From Larix kaempferi (lineage: Eukaryota; Streptophyta; Pinopsida; Pinales; Pinaceae), in assembly GCA_027924585.1 (NCBI GenBank), contig BSBM01000426.1:2342001-2406000 (forward strand): a DNA stretch of 64,000 nucleotides, written 5' to 3'. The position numbers and the translations under genes were made by a program. This document shows positions 55,770 to 64,000 of this stretch, one piece after another; position 1 is the first letter of the stretch; each line of letters starts with the position of its first letter. Under the pieces are notes generated by a model, which did not search any database, was not told the origin of the DNA, and was given only the letters and a program-made list of their open reading frames with translations.

Positions 55770-58632
55770 TGGGTGAGGTTGATGGTGATGGTGATGGTGA
55801 TGGTGATGATGATGGTGATGGTGGTGAGGTTTATGGTGACGTTGATGGTGATGATGGAGATGGTGATGGTTCCGTCTCACATCCAAAAGATGGAGGTGGT
55901 GATGATGACGAAGATGGTGATGATAATGAAGATGGTGATGGTGGTGATGATGGTGATGGTGGTGAGGTTGATGGTGATGGTGATGGTGATGATGAAGATG
56001 GTGATGGTTCCGTCTTGCATCCAAAATATGGAGATGGTGATGATGACAAGGATGGTGATGATGATGAAGATGGTGACATTGATGATGATGGTGACATTGA
56101 TGATGATGGTGATGGTGGTGAGGTTGATGGTGATGGTGATGGTGATGATGAAGATGGTGATGGTTCCATCTCGCATCCAAAAGATGGAGATGGTAATGGT
56201 GATGAAGATGTTGATGATGATGAAGCTGGTGACGTTGATGATGATGGTGATGGTGGTGAGGTTGATGGTGATGAAGATGGTGATGGTTCCGTCTCGCATC
56301 CAAAAGATGGATATGGTGATGGTGAAGAAGATGATGATGATGATGAAGATGGTGACGTTGATGATGATGGTGATGGTGGTGAGGTTGATGGTGATGGTGA
56401 TGGTGATGATGAAGATGGTGATGGTTCCATCTTGCATCCAAAAGATGGAGATGGTGATGATGACGAAGATGGTGATGACAATGAAGATGGTGAAGTTGAT
56501 GATGATGGTGATGGTGGTGAAGTTGATGGTCATGGTGATGGTGATGATGATGAAGGCATTGATGATGATGGCAATGGTGATGAAGATGATGAAGGCATTG
56601 AGGAATTTATTTATATCCAATGTATTTGACTCTAAAAACCTCTCATGTGTGATTATAAAAAAATCAAGATTCCCTCAACCCCCAAACATGCCCTTTCAAA
56701 GAATTTTTTATCTTTGAGTGTGGTATGGGTGCCAACATGAGGTTTTGTCTACTAAGGATGGATCTTGGCGTCTTGACCATGGTTGGGGTCATGACAATGA
56801 GGTTCATATAACTCCAATGAATATTCCATGGATCGTGGGGTAAAATGATCTCTCAAGTATTATTGCATGTGAACTTGCACGTACCAAGCTACAACAAATA
56901 TTTCACAGGAGTGGATTTGTCTATGTGAATAGATAAGTGAAAAGATTTTAGCAACAAGACCTATCAATTTTGACTTGGAACTATGGGAAATGTTCAAAGT
57001 GGGATTGAGAGGCTTGATGGTGATTGTAGTAGTGGGCATGGTATTGGTGAGAATGATGATATGATAGTGGAATTAAACATTAATATGGTGACCCTGGAGC
57101 TTGGATCCTAGCCTAGAAACACGAGAGCCTAGCCTAAAAACCCTAGTTGGTAGCATAAACCCTAGTTTGTATTCTGATCACAATGAAACCCTATTGTGTA
57201 TCCTAAGATCTAGCCCTAAATTATAATACATGTAAAGATTAAATCATTTTCATTGTACATATATATTCATCTACATACATTTGAATCCAAACCACTATAC
57301 ACATATATGCATACATAAAATTAGATTGCTATCACATAATGATAAATTAAGGAAGTCCTAATTGTAAATGGTAGTGGATGTGGTGGTCATCAAATCAAAG
57401 GTGGCTATATCTATGAGTGAGAATTAATGAGATAGCTATACATCGTGCTCAAGGCTGTCCTATTTGTATGGTGACAATTGATTAAGAAATGATTCCATAA
57501 CTTGGTTATTAATTTGTTGCATGATCTTAAGTGGAAAAAATGGTCAAAATAAATACTAGTGATGACATTTCATTATGTAGAGTATGGCCTTTTTGGATCT
57601 CATTATGTAGAGCTATTAAAAATCATGTTGGATCTCATTTTAACCTTTTGACGACAATGGACATTTTCTATTTTTAAGTATTCTTTTCCTAGTACTCAAG
57701 TTCCCAATATATATATTATGTGCCATGAGGTGTGATTTGTCCATCCATTTATTCCGTTTGTTTTTAGATTAATTCTCGCGCATGATTTTGTTTGAGTTAG
57801 CCTATGTTTACAATGTTCTCTTAACATAGATACCATTAGAAGATTTTACATGTGGAAAGATAAACCGAGCTGAACTACAATATCCAACTTCTCTTCTAAG
57901 ATCTAGGTAAAACCCAAATTTACACAACATCACATCATGATACACACAACATGAGACAACCACATTAGACAACGAGATATATAAATCACATAACTGAAAA
58001 TCCATGTACATCAAGGCTGCAAAACTCATCCAAACATATAGAATTTCTGGTGAATAGTGGAACATGGTTCCCAATGTATGTACAATGGCAACTCGTGCCC
58101 TACATAAAATGTGACAACACATACCAGAGATACAAAATACATGGCAACTCGTGCCATAGATACAAAGTACATAAAAACTGGTGCACAAAAGTGCCACGTC
58201 GTGGCTAATGTACATAACATGTGGCATGTCAAGCATTGTGACCACCGTCGTCACTCCTAGGTGCAGATCCAAAGTCGATCTTCCTACTCTTCGAGCTACC
58301 GGTGCCTCGGGTCTTGGTCCATCTAGGAGTAGACCGTCTCTCTAGGATCTGGAACAAATGATATAAGATACTGTCATTTTCAAGCATTTGCAACATTTAC
58401 CACATTTATAAAACAAATGTAGAATTCGAATCTTAAATAAATCACCTCTGACATGAGTGAGAAATGTTGGGCAGGTGTCCTAGATCTGCGGAGCCTCTCA
58501 GCAATTCCAGCCTACAACATTTAAAACAATCATTTCATTGAAAAGTCATAATTGCTTAAATTAATTTTTGTTAGTGCATCAAAATATTTTCATAAATTAA
58601 CTTGATTCTCACCCTGAACACCTCCGACGATG
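55770..58632. repeat. outer inverted repeat, right arm
   Basis: This is the inverted complement of 37,351-40,720. From the inside outward it has the GATGGTG higher-order array (55,780-56,600) with CGTCTCGCATCCAAAAGATGG-like spacers near 55,875, 56,020, 56,170, 56,290 and 56,435. Intergenic DNA (56,600-57,800), one copy of the last-exon block and exon 5 follow. It ends at 58,632, where a Copia LTR is inserted into what was exon 4. Confidence 0.92.
58229..58511 (-). pseudogene. inverted copy of the unknown gene, exons 5 and 6
   Basis: On the minus strand exon 5 (58,511-58,446, 66 bp, GIAERLRRSRTPAQHF) and exon 6 (58,348-58,229, ERRSTPRWTKTRGTGSSKS, ending GGHNA and TGA) keep splice sites and open frames. 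The 66-bp length of exon 5 equals that of the left copy. Exon 6 has no internal stop here. The upstream part of exon 4 is replaced by a Copia LTR, so no complete gene exists in the window. Confidence 0.65.
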
Positions 58633-59322
58633 TGTTAATTTTTTAGAATTTACTTCAATCTGATCTAGGATCTTAACTGAGAGAACAACATGTATAGCAT
58701 ATCAATCATGAACACAATAATGCAAGCACATAAGAGACACATAGTTTACTTGGGGAAAACCATAAAGGTGAAAAACCCCAATAACTTCCTCAGAGATAGA
58801 TAGAGCATTGATACAACCCAAGCGTAAGAGATAGACATCTCCTAGCAGCAACTTCTTCTCCTCCACAAGTGCGCCACTCTCCTGAGAGTGTGAGAGAGAA
58901 TAAAATGATGAAATAGAGTGCCTCCTGCACTCTATTTATACTTGACTTGACTTTCCTAATAACCTTTACTAGGTCAGCCTTAACTTAACCACATAACATA
59001 ATACTAACTGGGCCGACACCCAATAGGGTGGTCTAATAACCCTTTGACCCACATGGCTGACCCCCAATAGGGTGGTCTAATAACCCTTTGACCCACATGA
59101 CATATACAGGGCCGACCCTAACAAGGTCGTCTAATAACCCATCAAGTATAAGTCACGACACTTACAATATAAATGACGACACTTCTGTATAGAGGAATAA
59201 TAACATCTCTATAGGAATACAAACACTTCCGTATAGAGGAATAATAACATCTCTATAGGAGTACAGTATACATATATGAAATACATGGTGAAATACATTC
59301 TGAAGTTACATATACATCAACA
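58633..59322 (-). repeat. Copia 3' LTR, minus-strand element
   Basis: Read on the minus strand it starts TGTTGATGTATATGTAAC and ends …AAAATTAACA, giving a 690-bp LTR with TG…CA ends. A TATA box (TATAAATAG) lies at about 58,932-58,940. The left arm of the palindrome shows the uninterrupted sequence, so the junction at 58,632/58,633 is firm, and CGATG (58,628-58,632) is the expected target duplication. The 5' LTR is not seen in the window. Confidence 0.85.
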
Positions 59323-59338
59323 CTCCCTCTTAACTAGG
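59323..59338 (-). promoter_or_regulatory. Copia polypurine tract
   Basis: The minus strand reads CCTAGTTAAGAGGGAG immediately before the LTR start TGTTGATG. It would prime plus-strand DNA synthesis. Confidence 0.75.
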
Positions 59339-59574
59339 AAGGTATTTCTTGACACAGGTCTTCTAGCACAAGTCTTCTTCTTTGGATCATCGTCACTGGA
59401 TAATCGTCATTGAGTCATCTTCATCGTCGTTGCTGCTTCTAACTCGATCAATATCTGAATCTACTCATCATAGGAAGTTCTACAGAACCAGTCCTTTTTC
59501 ATACTGGATGTAGGCCCACCACCTGCAGGTCTTCATCACTGGCCATACTGTGGAATCCTCGGGACTTATTACGT

Positions 59575-60720
59575 GCATCACAAAACCTCGCAAGATAATC
59601 CCAGGCTGTTACGAGCACACGGTTCTACCTGTAGGATCTCCCAGGGCCATATTATATGTGACCTCACCACAAAACCTCGCAAGAGAATCCCAGGCTGTTA
59701 CGAGCACACAAATCTACCTATAGGATCTCCCAGGGACATATTACCTGTGGTCACCACAAAACCTCGCAACAGCATCCCAGGCTATTACGAGCACACAGCT
59801 CTACCTATAGGATCTCCCAGGACCAAATTACATGTGGTCATGGAAAAACCTCGCAAGAGCATCCCACGACTTATTATGGGCACACAACCCAACCTATCGG
59901 ATCTCTCAGGGACATATTATATGCCATAAGACAAAACCTCGAAAGAGCATCTGCCAGATATCCCAGGGCCAAATTATATGCCATAGGAAAAACCTCGAAA
60001 GACTATCTGTAGATCTCCCAGGGCCAAATTAGATGTCCTCCCAAAGCAAAACCTCGAAAGAGCATTTGCCAGATATCCCAGGGCCAGATTACATGCCATA
60101 GGCAAAACCTTGAAAGACTATCTGCAAATCTCCCAGGGCCAAATTATATGCTTATATGCATAACCTATTCCACGGCCATAGAGTATCAACCTGATACTCA
60201 CCATACATCATGCTGATGTACACATGATCATCCTGATCATCATCACTGCAACATCATGCTGCATGTCATCTGGAGCAACATCCTGAAGCTCATCATCCAT
60301 GATCATCCTGATCATACAATCCATCTACCTTATGCATACCAAGTATCTTCTTGATACATATCACCATACATGATCCACCTGATCATACAATGTATCCACC
60401 TCATACATACATAGATACATGGTCCACACAATATATCCACCTAATATATATCAACATACATGATCTACCTGATCATACACAGTATCCACCTGATACATAT
60501 ACAGATACATGGTCCAAGCATCCAACATGATGCATATACAAATACATATAAATGATCCAACTGTTCATATCCAACATCCAACATGATGCGTACATACATA
60601 TAAATGATCCAACTAATCATATCCAACATCGAACATGATGCGTACATACATATACATATAAATGATCCAACTGATCATATCCAGCATCCAACATGATGCA
60701 TATATAGAGCAGTAACTGGA
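59575..60720. repeat. minisatellites in the Copia 3' untranslated region
   Basis: The first array (59,580-59,930) repeats an ~88-bp unit beginning AAAACCTCGCAAGAG and containing GGATCTCCCAGGG. It grades into ~58-bp units (AAAACCTCGAAAGA … CCCAGGGCCAAATT) up to about 60,150, paired as ~117-bp dimers. A second array (60,180-60,720) repeats GATCCAACTGATCATATCC and ATCCAACATGATGCATA phrases. Arrays of this length between pol and PPT are unusual for Copia elements. Confidence 0.85.
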
Positions 60721-60814
60721 GCATCGCCCTGATGCTCATCATCCAACGCTTACATCCACAGCCATGTGAAGGATCCTCTTTCCAACATGCTTGGAATGGC
60801 TTCTACAAATGTGT

Positions 60815-61670
60815 CCATCACTTCTTCCTCGAAGTGTCATCAATTTGAAGAAAACCAAGTCTCTCTCTGAGGTACTCGAACTTCACTCTGGATAGTGGTT
60901 TCGTCAGCACATATGCAATCTGCTCGTCCATCGCAACATACAGGAGCTTCACTGCTCCTCTCTACACCATATCCCTGATATAGTGATATTTGATCTCTAT
61001 GTGTTTCGACCTGTCGTGAACCACTGGGTTCTCAGACAGCTTCACACAACTCTGGTTGTCACAAAAGATACCAGTAGCCTCCAGCAGTAGATCAAATAAC
61101 TCAAACAGTCACTTCCGAAGCCATACTACCTCACAACTAGCTGAACAGGCTGCCACATACTCTGCCTCGGCTGTACTCAGTGCTATGTAGGACTACTTCC
61201 TGCTAAACAAAGAGATCACACCTAATCCCATACTGAAGCAACACCCAGATGTGCTCTTCCTATCTACAGCACTGCCTACCCAATCTGAATCAACATAACC
61301 CTGCAGGTTAGACTTTTGATTCGCTTCATACTTGAGCCCATAATCAACTGTACCCTTTAGGTACCTCAGAATATGCTTTACAACAACCAGGTGAACACTC
61401 CTCAGATCTGTTAGTAACTGGCTCAATGTGTTCACCACAAAGCAAATATCTAGTCTTGTGTTTGTTAGGTACATCAAGGACCCAATCATCTGACGATACA
61501 TAGTGATATCAATCGGCTCAGATGAAGCATCACACAGAAGTTTCAGGTTTGATGCCATAGGTGTGGCCATGGCCTTACAGTCCATCATCCCGAACCTCTT
61601 CAGGATATCTACTGCATACTTCCCTTGTCCAAGGAAGATTCCATCTGCACTCTGCCACACCTCCATGCCA
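60815..61670 (-). pseudogene. Copia RNase H and RT connection, minus strand
   Basis: On the minus strand MEVWQSADGIFLGQGKYAVD leads through DCKAMATPMASNLKLLCDAS, MYRQMIGSLMYLTNTRLDIC and HILRYLKGTVDYGLKYEANQ. It continues to YVDSDWVGSAVDRKSTSGC, then after a stop LSTAEAEYVAACSASCEVVW and [20 protein letters not shown]. The C-terminus reads LTKPLSRVKFEYLRERLG, with a stop near 60,817. In-frame stops (for example WLRK*LFEL and DMV*RGAV) make it inactive. It is Tork-like by general motif style. Confidence 0.88.
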
Positions 61671-62240
61671 AAAAAAAATAGTGCATCATCCCCAAGTTCT
61701 TCATCTCGATCTCGGTAGCAAGCTTCCGCTGCATGTCGGCAATCAATCTATCCTCTCCTGTTACAAACAGGTCATCCAAATACAATAAGAGTATCACTGG
61801 ATTGCCTTCCTCAAACTTGTGGTAAAGGTTGGAATCCGCTTTACTCTTGGTAAAGCCCAAACTAGATAGAAAGCCGTCTATCCTACCATACCAAGTTCTG
61901 CACATATATGACTCCCTGTCATGTGTCTCAAAACCAAGTGTTTGCTCCACATACACTTCTTCTTCAACTACATCATTCAAGAAAGCTGTCTTGAAATCCA
62001 TTTGGTGTATCTTCCCTTTCATCACTCCAGCCAGAGCAAGTACGGATCTAACAAGAGCAAAAGTCTCCATGCTACCACCTGCAGCATGCTTGATCTTGTA
62101 GATCCTCTTGGAAGTCACTACAGACTCCCCTTCAGGTCTTGGGACTGCATCCCAAACATCTTCATGATCGACTGGTACTCCTCGATCATGGCATTCTTCC
62201 CAAATCCTAGGAACTTCAATATCTTCAATATTTTCAATAG
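61609..62240 (-). pseudogene. Copia reverse transcriptase with several in-frame deletions
   Basis: The frame runs SKRIYKIKHAAGGSMETFAL, VRSVLALAGVMKGKIHQMDF, KTAFLNDVVEEEVYVEQTLG, ESYMCRTWYGRIDGFLSSLG and VILLLYLDDLFVTGE. The catalytic box reads YLDD rather than YVDD. Compared with the usual Copia layout, three internal pieces are missing: the segment between GS and ETFA (about 22-25 residues), about six residues after ETFAL, and the [13 protein letters not shown] block before TWYGRI. All three keep the frame. A frameshift near 61,650 leads into the connection domain. It cannot be active. Confidence 0.85.
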
Positions 62241-62739
62241 ATAACTTTGTTGCTGAACAAATGTTGTAGTCCTTCTTTTGTAGGTGATGGTATACGATCT
62301 TTCCTACACAACAAATTAATTTGCATGATTAGAAAACATCTCATAGTTTTCAGAAAAAAATCTTACACATAAATAAATATGTCATAAAGTCATGCAATTA
62401 TCTTAGCCAATGCTTCAATACAACATTTATCCATCTCCCGTAACTTTCTAGATGCCTTCCAATCTCTACCAGAACATTGTTAAGAGTGTGCACAACTCCC
62501 AACATGTCAGCAAAGAGGTTTCATTCTAGATAAGTAGCAATGGAATGTTGTACAGTGCCATAGGCCACTTACCCATGTATATTAGTAGTATACTGTTCAT
62601 CAATGCAACTATTCTAATATGCATAATACACAACATAATTCTAGGAACATGAGTATATACATTATTGAACAGTATTATTTACACAATAAAATATGGAAGG
62701 AATGATAATTCAAATAGTTATCTTTGTTTGTTTGTTGGG
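62241..62739. other. non-coding gap between Copia RT and integrase
   Basis: Coding similarity is absent between the integrase fragment and the RT start. The sequence is AT-rich with no recognisable ends. It may be an insertion or a rearranged linker. Confidence 0.4.
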
Positions 62740-62995
62740 TTGACTCCCTCTCAGTCTTTGCTTCTTTTCTGCAACTCCATTCTGATGTGGATTGTGAGAA
62801 GTGGTCAACTCCCTCTGAATATCTGCATCCTTGCAGAAACTACTGAAGTGTGCTCCTTCTTGATCTTTGCTTCCTTGCAGGAACAACTGGAGTGTGCTCC
62901 CTCTTGATCTTTGCTTCTTGCAGGAAAAACTGGAGTGTGCTCCCTCTTGATCTTTGCTTCCTAGATTACCTGTCCTTGAACTTATATCCATCACT
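62740..62995 (-). pseudogene. Copia integrase remnant containing a 43-44-bp minisatellite
   Basis: On the minus strand FCKDADIQRELTTSHNPHQN followed by GVAEKK is the end of the Copia integrase core, with the third catalytic glutamate in VAEKK. The preceding part, which should read as a SDxGGEF-type block, is expanded into about three copies of a 43-44-bp unit. On the plus strand these begin TTGCAGGAACAACTGGAGTG at about 62,831, 62,875 and 62,918. On the minus strand they encode repeated SKDQEGAH-like phrases in changing frames. After GVAEKK coding similarity stops. Confidence 0.75.
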
Positions 62996-64000
62996 ATGCA
63001 TGCTTATTAGTATCATCATTGTGTTATCCTCAAGGTCTCATACATAATCACACATTCATTAGTATAATCTTAATACTATCAAAACACAATAATCTTAAAC
63101 ATGTATAGTCATGATCATTTCAAACACAGATAATAAACATTAGCATTCAAGGTTTCAGGGAAGTCTTCTTTTACTCATGCATATTCTTATTTGATCATAG
63201 GACTCTTCTGGTTAGTTAAATCATCAATCAAGATAAGAGACATAAAATGCATAAACCCTTGATTACTACATTTCTAACTTTATGAATAAACATAACTAAT
63301 CATACCAAGTGTACTTATATAAGGGATCCTAACACAAGGTAGGATTTTAACTTGATATAGGAAAAACATACATGGATTGGTATGTTAGCTAGTTATGTCT
63401 AACATACCCATATGATGTCTTCTTGTTCTTTTCAATGACTTGTGCTAGTAACCTGCATATCTCATAGGTTAACCATTATAGAACCAAGTTATACATACCT
63501 CGCAAATAGATCTTCTAAGTGATTCATGGCAATGGATGAATCTTTGTTCTCATGTCATCATGATAATGATTTGTCTTTCTTGGTGTACCTTTCATGTTAG
63601 CGGACAACATAAACCTCATACAACACCATAATGCATTAGTACAATCATAAGTGTCAACACCCTAATCAATGAATATCTTCTATCATGCATTCATAATTTT
63701 ATTAAGGTGATGTGACAAGTCTAAATTTAATCAAGATTGTACTAACCGTACTAACATGAAGACAAACATACCATAAACTTAATCATGAACAAATCTCGAA
63801 ACATACCTGGATGAGTGATACCTGTAGAGATTGCTTGTAATCTTCTTATGTAAGGCCTTAGCCTCATCTCCCTCTGAAACAGGAACTTCTTCACTTATGC
63901 AGGTGACCAATCCATTCTCTTCTAGGATTAACCCGATCCACTTGATTTGCAGGAACTGGATCTGGAGCTGGATTAGGGTTTCTCAGAGAAACCCTAAAAA
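62996..64000. other. right edge, no gene recognised
   Basis: This is AT-rich sequence in which I see no LTR, PBS or coding domain, so the 5' half of the minus-strand Copia element is missing or unrecognisable. A perfect 11-bp-stem hairpin (TAGGGTTTCTC, one-base loop, GAGAAACCCTA) lies at 63,974-63,996. Confidence 0.4.

Noticed and set aside
55749-56717. Long open frames of Met/Val, Asp/Gly, His or Ser/Pro repeats (up to 322 codons) in the GATGGTG array, and similar ones at 40,016-40,739
   Set aside because: They occur in several frames on both strands because the triplet array lacks stop codons. There is no domain, and the frames run straight into intergenic sequence.
1-64000. tRNA, rRNA or snRNA genes
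   Set aside because: No A/B box pair in a cloverleaf context or rRNA core was recognised by eye. A covariance-model scan would be needed to rule out short or degraded copies.

Overview
This 64 kb window looks like intergenic, repeat-dominated nuclear DNA from a land plant with a large genome. The plant assignment rests on SIRE- and Tork-like Copia and Gypsy retrotransposons primed by initiator tRNA-Met, a CACTA terminus, TATAAATA LTR promoters, degenerate TTTAGGG-type motifs, and gene fragments resembling plant DICER-LIKE 1 and ClpB/Hsp100. A gymnosperm-sized genome is plausible, but the species cannot be fixed. No intact host gene was found. Every recognisable coding sequence carries stops, frameshifts or truncation, and many stops fit C-to-T decay (CAG, CAA, CGA or TGG turned into stops).

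Layout, left half. Positions 1-6.7 kb hold AT-rich DNA with a DCL1-like pseudogene fragment at 3.2-3.5 kb and two unidentified possible exons on the minus strand. Next come a strongly diverged ~180-bp tandem satellite (6.76-9.03 kb), a Gypsy RNase H remnant, a second diverged repeat family (10.0-11.6 kb), and a G-rich CACTA subterminal array ending in a CACTA terminal repeat at 12,996. That terminus abuts a minus-strand Gypsy gag, PBS and LTR (13.0-14.3 kb). A complete but dead SIRE-type Copia element occupies 15,338-23,059, with both LTRs, an ATTTA target duplication, PBS, gag and pol. It sits inside an older duplicated sequence. Positions 23-31.5 kb carry local and dispersed duplications. 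A 5'- and 3'-truncated Copia pol lies at 31.6-34.7 kb and is itself interrupted by a 333-bp hAT-like element with an 8-bp target duplication.

Layout, right half. The most striking structure is a nested, imperfect giant palindrome of about 21 kb (37.35-58.63 kb). From outside inward it contains the 3' end of an unrecognised multi-exon gene, then (ATC)n higher-order arrays, a ~360-bp satellite (array B), a GC-rich ~357-bp satellite (array A), and a near-perfect ~475-bp hairpin centred near 50,836. The left side continues outward into the fuller gene copy (six inferred exons, 35,211-37,747). It is also expanded by a 758-bp tandem duplication and by a 7.5-kb insertion with mixed-strand (ATC)n arrays, a ClpB pseudogene and a second TE-like gene fragment. 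The right side is cut at 58,633 by the 3' LTR of a minus-strand Copia element. That element's degraded pol and integrase run to about 63.0 kb, and its 5' LTR is not seen in the window.

The genes do not form a pathway. The biology on view is transposon nesting, gene-fragment capture, satellite growth inside a fold-back structure, and mutational decay. The palindrome with its gene, and its possible status as a giant fold-back transposon or head-to-head element pair, is the best candidate for something undescribed.
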